Source: Aptenodytes patagonicus
Taxonomy: Eukaryota; Chordata; Aves; Sphenisciformes; Spheniscidae
Length of the DNA: 64,000 nt
Assembly (NCBI RefSeq): GCF_965638725.1
Contig: NC_134963.1
Location: forward strand, 317,501 to 381,500
Direction: 5' to 3'
Part shown: positions 12,660 to 24,100 of the stretch, one piece after another
How positions within the stretch are numbered: position 1 is the stretch's first letter
How the letters are laid out: each line of letters begins with the position of its first letter
The notes under the pieces: generated by a model
What the model was told of the DNA's origin: nothing
Databases searched by the model: none
Seen by the model: only the letters and a program-made list of their open reading frames with translations
Translations under genes and position numbers: made by a program

Positions 12660-14740
12660 TGAATTTAGGGGTGGTTTTTGTGGGTTGGTTTTTTTTTTGA
12701 TTTTGGCTTTTTTAAGCTAATCTATGAAATGTAATGGTGTCGTGTACAGTGCATATTCAAAGGAATTGTGATATTTACCCTGGGGAATGAAGGTGTTTTC
12801 TAGAATTTGTCTACATACAAACTGCTTTGATTTCATTTCAAAACAACTTTAAAAGTGTTTTAACTGGAAGTTAGGTAGCAAGACTTTGCATCCACTTTTT
12901 TTTTCTTCAAAGTTCATTAGGCACCTACTGACATCCTTTAGGTGTGTAAATACCTTGGAAAATCTGATCGCACACCTTAGTTTATAAATTCGTGAATGTT
13001 GCTATTTCCTTTGTCATTACTGAGTCTGTAGCTCTCTTCTGCATGCTTTTGTAGTCTTGCGTGTATTATATATGCATAAGCGTAAATTATTTTGCAAATA
13101 CGGGATTGAGACACCTTGTCTTCTGTACTAAATTGGGGTGTCTTTTATGTAATGATTAGCTCTAATTTTGCTGTCTAGCAATGAGTGTTTAATCAGGATA
13201 GGATTAACAAATTACTTGCATCACAGGGATGCATATTTGGCTTGTGTTTGGAGTTGAACTGCTTACAATGGACATTACATTGTTATCTCAGTGGCTGCTA
13301 TAACGAATTTGAAAGAAGGGAGTGTCAGATTTGTGTTCGTAGAAAGTCTCTTCAGGTTTTCTGAAGATTTGAATTGTAAGCACGTCTGTCAAGAGGGCCA
13401 AGGTGAGAGATTTAACGGTAAACACTTGCTCATGAATTGTGTGCCATTGCGTGCACCTTTCTTGTTTTTCTTCCAGAATTTTGCATCATATTTTACAACC
13501 TTCTTAAAATGATATGCTGTCCATTTGTGCTTCTGAAAGGCAGAACAGCCACACCCCTCCTGAGAAACCAAGACTTTAGTTGCATAGAGTAGTTACATAC
13601 TCGATTAGCTCTCTGAACAAAGGTAACATGAAAGGTTCATCTTTCAAAGCAAACTAGGACAATGGGGAAGCAGGCTTTCAAAAGCATCTAATCTTTAATT
13701 TTATTAAAAACGGAGCTCCCCCCCCCCTACTTTTCAAAGCCAGGCACCTAAAGTGACTGTTGCAATTCTTGTGTGTGAAGCCTCAGTGAACAGACTTTCA
13801 CTAGCGGATACTGATCATTGATTGATAGAGTCTGCCTCCTTCTGGCTTCTTTTTTTTAGCCATTGATTCAAACCATCAGGAAAAAAAAATAAATCAGGTG
13901 ATTGTCAGCATATTTGCTTGTTTTCAAATGCTAAAAGTGAACTCGGCATGAGTTAATGGGTTTTTAAAACATACATGCCTGGGATTGCCAACCTCTGGTC
14001 TTGGAAGTGTCTCCTTGTTTTGATATGAGGAGTGTTTTGAATGAGAAGGTGGAAGAAATGGCAAGATAAATGCTGTGATGACTACAAGGATTTGAAAAGT
14101 TAGGACTGTGGTATCAGTGTAATTTTTTTGTTCTGAAGTAGGGGAGTGTCCTTGCACTTGTGCAGCTATCACCATGCCAAGCTTATCCTGTCCTGTATTC
14201 AGGAGAGTTTCAAGTCTGATTATTTACGTGTCCTTGAACTGTGGAAGACATGACCCCTTCCTGCAGCTGTGGAAGTCAGGGCAAGGACCTGGGTGTCCTG
14301 AGGCTCCACATCCCCCTCTCCTTGCTCCTTTACTGTTCAGGTGAGGTTCCTATGAGCTGTTCTTAAATCATGTGTTACTGCTGCCTTTGGAGTGTTTAAA
14401 ATTCATTTGACTTCTCTTCTGCCTTTCCTTAAAAAGTTGCACTGACAGCTTTTACCCAAAATAACTTTCCATATCACCTCTTTAAAATGTTTTAATGGAA
14501 ACAGAGCACGCATTCCCCCTTTGCACAGTACAGCTGCAGTATGATTCAGGACTTCCCACTGTATTTTGAGATGCTAAATCTGGAAACGCACTTCCTATTT
14601 ATTCCATTTGTGTTTATTTTTTTAAATGGTGTATTCCTTCTCTCCCTTTGAGAGTAGGGAGTGCTTCCTAATGTCGTGTTTAAGCCTTCAGCTAGGTGTA
14701 CGCGGGCATGATTCCGGGTGGTTTCGGGGAATTGTTCGTG
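12660..14740. other. Intergenic spacer upstream of SEPT5
   Basis: AT-rich sequence with no supported gene. It contains a C run at about 13719-13728. Composition changes sharply to GC-rich near 14.7 kb, where the SEPT5 CpG island begins. Confidence 0.6.
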
Positions 14741-14965
14741 TGCGTGAAACGGGCCCTGGCTGCGTTTGCCAGCCGGTGGCGGAGGCGCTGCTCGGGTGCT
14801 TCGGCCGGTGAGCGATGCGCTCGCGCGGGGGTCAGCCTTCCAGCCCCCGCGCCCGGCTGTCACACGGAGGGCGGCGGGGGCGGGGCGGGGCCGGGCGGGG
14901 CGGGCTCCCGGGATTGGCCGCCCGGGGCCGGCCCCGGCCCCTCCGCGGTGGCGCTGGGGCGGCCC

Positions 14966-15050
14966 CCGCCGCGCGCGCGCACACTCTCACACGCGCTCTC
15001 TCACACTCACGCGCACTCACACTCTCCCTCACACGCTCGCACACGCGGCG
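14966..15050 (+). repeat. CA/CT/CG-rich simple repeat in 5' UTR
   Basis: An impure low-complexity tract of CGCG, CACA and CTCT units just upstream of the SEPT5 start codon, probably in the 5' UTR. It can form alternating purine-pyrimidine (Z-DNA-like) structure. Confidence 0.7.
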
Positions 15051-15091
15051 CTATTGTCGGCTCCCGGGAAGGCCGGGCCGCCGGCGGCACC

Positions 15092-15134
15092 ATGAGCACC
15101 GGCATGCGGTACAAGAGCAAGCTGGTCAACCCAG
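15092..15134 (+). CDS. SEPT5: SEPT5 exon 1a (coding part)
   Basis: ATG at 15092 sits in a good Kozak context (GGCACCATGA) and encodes [14 protein letters not shown] plus one base. The start of mammalian SEPT5 isoform 1 is MSTGLRYKSKL, so identity and start are clear. The donor is G|GTGAGG at 15135, leaving phase 1. This is the first exon driven by the CpG-island promoter. Confidence 0.93.
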
Positions 15135-18100
15135 GTGAGGCGGCGGGGACGCGCGGCCGCTCCGCCCCGCGGCCCGGCGCATCCCTCACGCCTCACTCTC
15201 TCTTCTTTTCTCTCCCCGCTGCCGGCTCCCGCCGCGGGCGTCCCGCCCTCGTCGATTCGCCCTGCAGAGGAGAAGCAGGTAGGTGAGCTCCCCCGCCACG
15301 CGTGGCTCGGAATGGCCGGCTGCAGCCCTGGCCCGGCTCGGTCGGAGCTCTCCGGTGTTGATGCGGCGATGGGGTGGTGTCCTGCTACCTGGGCACGGCG
15401 GCGTTTCAGCCCGGGGCTTGGCATGCTGGCCCTTTTTCAGCTGGATTCGTCTGGGAAATAGGCGGTTTGCCTCCTTCATCTCGCTGGGTCTTGGGTTGGG
15501 TTTCTCTTTTTTCCGGTGCCTTTGGGTGTGTCGAGTAGGTTCGGACAGAGAAAGGCGGCGCAGGGACTGGCAATAGGCATTTCAGTATTAGGAGCACGTC
15601 TCCCCATCACGCTCCCTTCCCTCTGCAGCACAGATGCGCAGGCACAGACCCAGCCCTGCCACTCGCCACTCCTTGTCGGTGTAGCAGATCACCACCTCAC
15701 AGGCCGCCAGGATTTGGGCGTTAGGGAACATCTGTTTTGCTTTGCAAAGCAAATAGCTATTTTGAGACATGCCTTTGAGTCCTGGAGAGAGAGGGGGGTG
15801 ATGCAATCAGATGACATCGATAGGTTTTTTTTTTTATTCACTATTTGGTATTTGGAGGGATTTAGGGTGTTTGACAGGAAGAGGAATCCATCTCTGAGCT
15901 TGAATGCCTAGGTAAGGGGTTATCAGCAGTCTCATGTGTTCCTTAGCACCCATCATCATGATGTAGGCGACATCTGCTGTATATGGAACAGCTTTTCTGT
16001 CTCACAAAGGTAGGGATGAAGGCGATGGTTAACACAGCAGGGCAGTGCAATGGGTCCCTGCACCAGGAAGAAGTCCACCCATTCCCAGCTTGGCTTGCAC
16101 TTGCCTTTGGGTCTGGTCTTTCTCTGAGGCACTAATTCTATATGCAGCAAATACCTTACCTGCCAAGACAGTGGTACTGCACAGCCTTTCTGGACCACGG
16201 AAAAGCAAACTAGCCTTGTAGCGGCTTGGGCATTCACTTGGCTACTGCAGGAGATGGTGTTTCCCTATATAATGCAGAGTCGGGCACTGTGAAAAGACAC
16301 CTGTGCATTTTTGTGAGCTGCTGATTGCAGTGATGAGAGGAACAAAGTAAATTCAGGGGTAATAGGATAATGGGGTCATCAGGTGTGTTTTTCCCAAGCT
16401 ACTTAGAGTTTTGCTAGTATTTTGTAGTTATTTGTGAGTATTGCCGTTAATTCTTGTTTTCTTTCTGGAGGGAAACAATCCAGAACATGTTCTGAAATTG
16501 CAGAAAATTTGGTGTAAGCTGTGAACTTGAGAGGAGCTTTGACCCCCTAAAATGTACTGTTCTTTAGTTCATTTGTTTTTAAATAAAGAGGGAAGCAGGT
16601 TATGTATAAGGCTCCTTTCTGCTCATTCCCCAGGGGAAGAAGCGAGGTAGAGATCAGAGTAGTCTGTTGTAGATATTATCATAATTCCTGAAGGCCCTTC
16701 TCACACTGCATAGGCAAGAGGAGGCTGGAGTCTGTATCCCGAAGAGTTCGTGTCTGCAGGAGAGTGTAGTGTTCTGCTGGGGCAAAGGAGGTCTTTCCTC
16801 AAATGCGTAGGGGGGTGTGTGTGTATCCATGTATCTGATGCTGAGAGTGTAGAGTGGCTCTTGCATGACAGAGCGCAGTTCATTATGAATTTGTGCCAGC
16901 CATGTTACTTGTGAACGGTGGAGGGAAACCAAGCTGTGAATGCAAAGTAATCTGTTACAATTAAAGTGAACATACAAAACCACAAACGATCTTTATTTAG
17001 CGTCCTTTGAGAGCAGGGATTTTCTTCCTGTGCCGCCTTGTTCCAATCCACTCGCATCTGGCAGCAGGTAACAATTTAAAAGGTTTACTAAAGCTGTGAT
17101 TCTTGCCTGAACCAATCTTTCAAAATTTATTATAAAAGCTACTTTTTATAAATAGTTGGGAAATGAAGTGAGCTTCTGAGAGGGCAGTACAATACATTGC
17201 ATGTAAGTAGGGTAGCCTTCAGTAAAATCTTAATAATATTAATGACTTGCCGAGTCCAAAAAATGGAACAATGTGGTGTCAAAGAATGTGTCTTCATCTT
17301 GCCTCATAGCGTAGTCAGGGCTGATGCATTGCCTGGGTCCAGGGGACTCCGATTTGCATGTTGGACTCCTAATTGCTACCATTTATGAAGAGAAAATAAG
17401 GGTAGATCCCCCGTCTCTCTGATTTCCAAGGAATGACCTCTTACTTGGTGTATTTGGCACTGAACTTACGTCATTAAAGTCGGTGCAGGTTTGATACTAG
17501 TCTCCGTGTGCAGAGCATCCAGCTTTCCAAGGGGTCGTGGTTTAAGACCCTGGACTGTGGGGAACCAGTTTCTGGTCTGAAGCTCTACAGCAGGTTGCTA
17601 GTGAGACCAAGCTCCTCAGTCTCATCATACCTCAGTTCAGCACCTCTCAAAAAGTGATGGTTTCTCTCCTAGCAATTTATATACCGCTGGAGTGCTAAGA
17701 GGGATTCTCGTGGTAAAGCTGGGTAGGCAAATGAAGCAATGACTAACGTCCCATGTGCAGAAGAGTAGGCCCCGTGTAAGCGAAACCTAGCAATTTGTCA
17801 AAAGAGTATTGACTTGAGAACCAAACAGGGCAAGTGCAGCGGATGGATGCTCTGCCAAAGCCCGAGGTGATGCTGTGGGAGTACAGGTGAAACCTTCCAA
17901 ATACCTAGTTAAACTGCAGTCTCCTGGCACACTCCCGCAGAACATGCCTGCTAGCTTGTGTGGTTGGTGTGTGTTTGTTTGGGGTGTTATCTTGCCCTGT
18001 CGCTGAAGCTGGCTCCTGCTCATTCAAGCCCGTGTCTCTAATGTTCTTTGAAGTCATTGTTTCTTTTTAAATCAGGAGGATGGGAACCTCTCCTTTCCAA

Positions 18101-21100
18101 GTTGATCTCTCCCTGCCCCATCAACATGCAAAGTTGTTTGGGTGTGGGAGCAGAGACTATCTGGTGGATCCAGTTCTTTCAGTGGGTTTGAAATTACAGG
18201 GCTGTGCCTTTTGCATTCAGCTTGGTCTTTTTTTCTACTTCAGCATATTTTGAAGTGGTCTGCTTGTCAGTAAATATATATATGGGGGGGTACTATGTAT
18301 AGAGAAGATGATGTGCAAAAGGTAGTTTGGCTGGAGGAATGGTTTCGGTGCGATTCTAGGCATTGAGAACTCCTGAAGTCATTGCATTTGTGTCTCAGTT
18401 TTAGAGAATCTGGGGTTTCTATCTTAAAAATTTATTTTCAAACTCCTTTGCTTTCTTCTTAGAAAAAAAAGAAAGAAGCAGAGATTTCCATCGTTCCTGG
18501 AACAGTAGATATTACAAGAGCAGAGATGTCTTCCATCTAAAATGGCAACTGTGCCAATATAGAGCATCATTTTAAGGTCAACTTTCAACCCTAGCTTCGC
18601 CTACCAGAGGGCATTGGCTGATGGAAATCCCCCAATTCCCTGTTAATGTGTGCTGAACTGCTTTCTCCTTTTTTCTACTGTGCATATGGAGAGATAAGCC
18701 CAGATGGACTTACAAGAAATGTGTAACTCCCTGAAAAAGCTATGCTCTGCATAGTGCAGAGGTACCCAAGGTATTTCCAGATGATGCCCTTGACACACTG
18801 ATGACCACTCCACTGCAGGCAGCTGCTGATGACAAAGAGCAGATTAAGAGGAGAAAGGAGTGGAGGAGATTCCTGTGTCTTGAGCTGGTTGAGGATGACC
18901 TTGATGTGACCCTCGATTTCTGTGTAGATACCTACGTAGTGAAAATTGATTAGCTGAGTTTTGTGAAATGTGTGATGAAAAGTATCACGTGAGTGACAGG
19001 TTCCCTTGTACAGTTGTACAATAAAGACCAGGTCTTTACAGAATCCTCTCAAAGTCTGTGCTGGAGCAGCTTGTAGGATTTATACCTGCATTATATGTTT
19101 ACAGTATTGCCATCTTTCATCTAACTGTTTTCTGTAAATTAACAGTTCTTGTAATCTCATGACTAGGGGAAAGTTCTTTCTTGTGCCTATGTTTGTGCAC
19201 AAAAGCATGGAACCTGGAAGGCAAACAGAGTACCACTGACTTTCTTTTTTAATTTGCTCGGAGTTAAACCAATTATTTTATAGTCACAATTCTTTGAGTC
19301 ATTGGGAGTGGCAATATGGATCTGTGTTCCTGTGCTGTCTGTCGTGCTCTGTATCAGTTCAGACAGGGTGGTTGTGGTGAGGGCTTTTTCCCTAGGAGAA
19401 AGCAAAATTATGTTTGCAGCTGGCGAGTGGGATATTTCACCACAGCTGGATAGTCTCTCACTGTGTCATAGATCACCCTGGGTGAGGCTGTTTCTCTTTG
19501 ACTCCCCATGTTAATGTTTCTTCCAACCTCTGTGTTTTCCAACCCTGGTCTTGCATCCTGGCTACCAAGATGCGCCTGCCAGAAAGGGAGTAGCAAATTA
19601 GTCACAGAATCTGGAGGTAAATACTGGAAACACTCTTAAAGCAGCACATCTCTGCTTGTTTTTCTGATGTCCCAGTGTATCTTGGCCAGATGTAGCATAG
19701 GAGTGGAAGCTTTTACTTCTCTCTAAAAAGCCTTGTGTGGTTCATTAATTTTTTTTGGCCCATTTCAAAAGACAACGTTGGTCCCTTGCCCTCCAAACTG
19801 GGCAAAGGTTCAGTGCTCAGAACAGTGTGTCAGGAGCTGGGTGGGATTGCAGCAGGTCAAGAGGTTCAGCCCTGCCTGTCCTTCTGCTGTGCATCTGTCT
19901 AAACAGTCCTACTGCAGGAGCACCCCTGTGTCGCACAGGTGGGCTATTCTGGGCTGGGGAGGGAAGTCCATCCTGGGCACTCTTATCCTCCTCCCCCCCC
20001 CCCCCCCCCCCCCCCCCCCCCTGCTTCTTTGTCTGCTTGGCTTCTTGGAAAAGGGCTCTAAAAAGAGGTCAGCACATGGACTGCATGGTGAAACAACTGC
20101 TGGAGAGCTGGACACAGAATCGGCCGCCTGCTGCTGCTGCTGTTTCTCTTCAATTACTTATGCTCCAAATGGATAAAATGGTTGTTAGTGCAGGGCACGG
20201 GAGAGGTTCAGCCCTCTCAGTGCAAGTAGCAATCTGCAGTTCATGAAAAGGAGAAGTAAGTGTTTCCTGCACAGGGATTTTTGTCCCTTGAATTTCCACA
20301 AACTGCTCGGCTACTTGTGTGTGAGTCCAAAATTCTGCTGCTCTTGTGTGAATTGTGCAGGGCTGTTTTGGGCAGGTTAGCCAAATGTGTAAGTGCAACA
20401 GATGTTGTGGCCTGATCCTTGCTGATGCTAACAAAGTAAGAGCAACCTTCATTTGACCCCAAAAGATGCTTGTGACACTTGCTTAGCGGCTGGGTTGCAG
20501 CCTGCTGGGGTATTACAAAAGGCAGCTCACAATTGCAGAGGTGAAAACATACTGGCTTCACACTGATGCCGTTCTTCATTTCATTGTTCTAGCAATAAAT
20601 GTAAGGGGGTTATGACAGTTCCCTGCAAAAGTTGAGGAAAGGCAAGTCCAGAGAGAGAAACAGCTGGTGGAGTTCAGCGTCTTCTAGAGCCCATATTGCC
20701 CACCCTCAGTTTCAGTCTAAGTTGCTGTTCATTAAATACCCAGTAAAATGGACATCTTGGAAGTCCAGGGGAGATTCCATCTTCAGCCAGCTGGTTGCTT
20801 GCTGTGCCAGGCCAGGTTGAGTCCCTGCTGTGTATCTTTAGAGCTTTGCCAAATCAGTTTTAAATGTTCAGTCCAAGGGGTTTCCCTAGCAGTTTTGGGA
20901 CACTCCACTGCCCACGGTGGTGGCTTCTATAACCATGGTGCAGCTACTGCTCATATGTGCTGAAACCATGCCTGGAGAGCTCTGCTCCATCTTTAATACT
21001 TCAAGCACTCCTTGCTGAGATATCTCTTGGCTAAGCCAGGAGGGTTCCTCTTCTGTTGTTTCTCTTCCAGTTCAAGTGGCTTCTGTGTTACTTTTTTCCT

Positions 21101-24100
21101 GAATAGTAGAGCATGAACTGGAGGGCACCTTCTTTGCTTACCTTCAGAGGTTTCTTGCCTGACCAACACTAAGATTTTGTCCCCTTCTTGCTCAAGGCAG
21201 AGATTTCCCTGAGACAGTGAAACCACACAGAATAATCCTCTAATACTCATGAAAAAGACATGTGGCATCTCTAATACATTGTGTGACTTCAGATTTTTGT
21301 GAAGCGTATGCAAGTTGTTTCATAGCGTACTGGAATAATTCCCATATGGGCTGGATTTTGTCTGTGTGTGTGCGCGCGTGTGTATGTCTACATTGTGGTT
21401 AGCCTCGAAGCGCAGGAAAAAATGTTTGTCTGCTGTTACACATTCCTTTTCTCCCAGAGAATTGTCCCTGGAACTGTGAAGAGGTTTGCAGTCATCTTGT
21501 TCCCACAAGGGTGTTCAGGAGCTGGATTTGTGTGTGGTGCATCAGAAAAGCTGGGATCAGATCCCAGAACATGTGCTCCTCATCAGTATGTGTGCTGCTG
21601 TTCATCCACGACTTGGTATCCGAGAAACATTGTTTAAAATGAATAGTGGAAGGTGGCACTGAGTGTGCCGAGAGGAAGGGTTTGTATGTGCAGTGCTGCC
21701 CGTAGGGTCTGGGCTGCAGAAAGTGAAAGAGATCTTCTGTCACTCCCGACTCAAGTAAAGGTCCTTTCTGTTTTGAGGGCTGAATGGGTTAATAGTCTTA
21801 ATTCCTTCTCTCTTGTGTGAGTGTATTTCCAGTGCGTTAATTGAAATCTATTATGGCCTGGTAACATTCAGCTCTAGACTGCTGTGCCTTCCCTCAGTCT
21901 GTCACTCCCAGCCCCTACCAATGTGGCTGTTACCCCCAGCAGTGTCACAGCAGCCATGTGCTGGAGGTGGCTGGGAGAAGAGCACTGGAGGGCTGCAGGG
22001 ACTGGCTTGCTGATGAGCAAAGCTTGGCTAAGTGTTGGCCAAGAGCTGAAGAGGAAGTGATACCCTGCATAAGCATCTGCAAGGGTGTGATGGCAAGAAG
22101 GGGAGGAGATTTAGTTTCTGGCTTTAGTACAACTGTCCACTCCTGAAGTCAAACGAAAAAAAAAAAAGAGAAGTTGAGGCTGAAGTTCAGCTCTAGAAGA
22201 GGCATGTGGCTATGCTGTACAGGGCATCACTGCAAGGATGCTCGAGACGACACAAACCTCTCTGGATGCAGCTGTGCAGCCTTCAGGTTGCATCAGCCTG
22301 GTGCCATGCCATGGCAGCGAGGGCTAAGGGAGGCTCAGGGCTAACACTCAGAAGTGCAGCATGCTGGAGGATCTCAGGCTGTGGTTCATGCTAGCTCAGG
22401 ACTCTCTGGGATGTGAGCCAATGTAGTTGTAAGTCAGTCAGAGGTGGGAAGCCCTTAATACAAGTTAACTCCAGTTTCACTCACCTCTTAAATTTGGGCT
22501 GTTTTTCTGCACAGTGGCACTAGCTGACAGCAGTAACAGCCGATGCCAGGACCAAAGTGCTCACCTTGAAGTTAGCCGATGGGGAGAGAGGAGCAGCGTG
22601 GTGGCTGACCCGTCCCTGTGTGCCATTCTGGTGGCTGTATTGTGCGACTGCTCAGAGCCAAAAAGCAGGAGATCTGAGGTCCTTCGCTTGCCAGCTTTGT
22701 TCAGCTCAGCACTTTGCTCTTCCTGGGAACTTTGGGAGTGCCCTGTTTGTTTTGAAGCTTGTTATCAAGTGTGTCCAGGGTGTGTGTGTGGAGCTGGGAT
22801 GGCCTGTCTTTGCCTGACGCCACCCGGGACAGCTGGTGCTGTTCTCCTAGAATGACTCCTGACAGGGGGAACAGGGAGCTGGGAGCACAGGCTGAGCAAA
22901 TAAACTGCAGGATCATGAGTGCTAACTCCTGGAAACTGGCCATGGGGAGCGAGCCCGTCCCACTGACCTCTGGATGTTCTCAGTGCAGAAGCAAGGGAGG
23001 GGGAAAAAAGATCCACTCAGCTTGTGGGAAAAGAGGCTTCAAGGGCTTAACATCTTCCTTCTGCTTTCTGTGAGGCAAAGCCCATGGTGGTACAGATGTG
23101 GTCTGGGCTCTAGTGACTATGTTTCATTTTTCCTTGTAGAACCCTGGTGCTTGGAGCTGTGTGAACACACAAGAGCACAGGCCAGGCCTTTTACTACTTT
23201 AGTTTGTACTGCAATTATTTTTAAGATCACTTCCCAGGCAAGTCACTTCGCTTTCAGCCTTTTATAATGTCTCCTGGCTATTTCCTCAGTGTGGGAACTA
23301 TTCTAATCCTGCCTGCCGCACTGAGCTCATTCTTGCTCTGATATGTACACACATGAAGTCTCTTTAGATCCTGCAGTCTTACATCCACTTTTATTTTTGA
23401 ATAAATTACATACTACATTAATTATATATTCAGGTGAAATATGAGTCACAAAGGTATCTGCTATCTGCCTGTCCTACCTACATTGTCCCCTTGGCTGTGC
23501 TTTCTTTTTAGTTTAAAGCTCTCCTGAGTCTCTGGATTGGGTATTAAGTGATGTGAAATCCTGGAAATGTAGATAAGCAATATTGGGAATGCCCATCTGG
23601 ACCAATGGTAATTTCCCTCTGCCCAAGGCCTGCCATAAAAAATGTCAGGGAGGTTTATGGCTTTTAGGATCCTATAGATTCTCAGAGGTTCCTGCTGCTC
23701 AGAGGAGCTGGTGCTAGCTGGGATCAGACAGTAATGGAAGAAGCATCCCAGCCTTCAGGAGCTGGTAATTGCCTTGTTTTGTAGGCAGTGGGCTGAATCA
23801 AGGCAGCAGCTGTTAAACTCCAAGTGATGCAGCTGGCCTGCAGCAAAGCCTTGCTGCTGTGATTGCACAGTACTGAGATAAGCAAGAGTGTGTCGTCATG
23901 ACAGCAAGAGAGATGCTGTCTGAGGTGATCTCTCGTTTCCTGGCGGCTGTGCTTACAGTCCCAACTCTGCATAGATGGTTTCTGCAACACAGCTGGAGCA
24001 GGGCTCTGGAGCCCTTAGCTGGAGCATGCAGAAGGGAAACTGCTTGTGTCTCACTCCCGAGATTAAAACCTTTGCTGTTCATCTGCTTACTTTAAAGAGC

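Larger units (their letters stand above)
14745..15420 (+). promoter_or_regulatory. CpG island, distal SEPT5 promoter
   Basis: CpG is dense and GC content very high, in strong contrast to the AT-rich flank. Tandem GC boxes (GGGGCGGGGC-type, Sp1-like) lie at about 14875-14904, and an inverted CCAAT box (ATTGG) lies at 14913-14917, about 180 nt before the SEPT5 ATG. I see no TATA box, as is usual for CpG-island promoters with dispersed starts. The transcription start is probably between about 14930 and 15050. The island continues over exon 1a and the microexon. Confidence 0.8.

Noticed and set aside
14696..15286. 196-codon open frame across the CpG island
   Set aside because: It is an artefact of CpG-island composition; SEPT5 exon 1a is in another frame and has clear homology.
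18675..19052. 125-codon minus-strand open frame
   Set aside because: It has no recognised similarity, overlaps an equally open + strand frame, and its length is within what chance gives in 64 kb.
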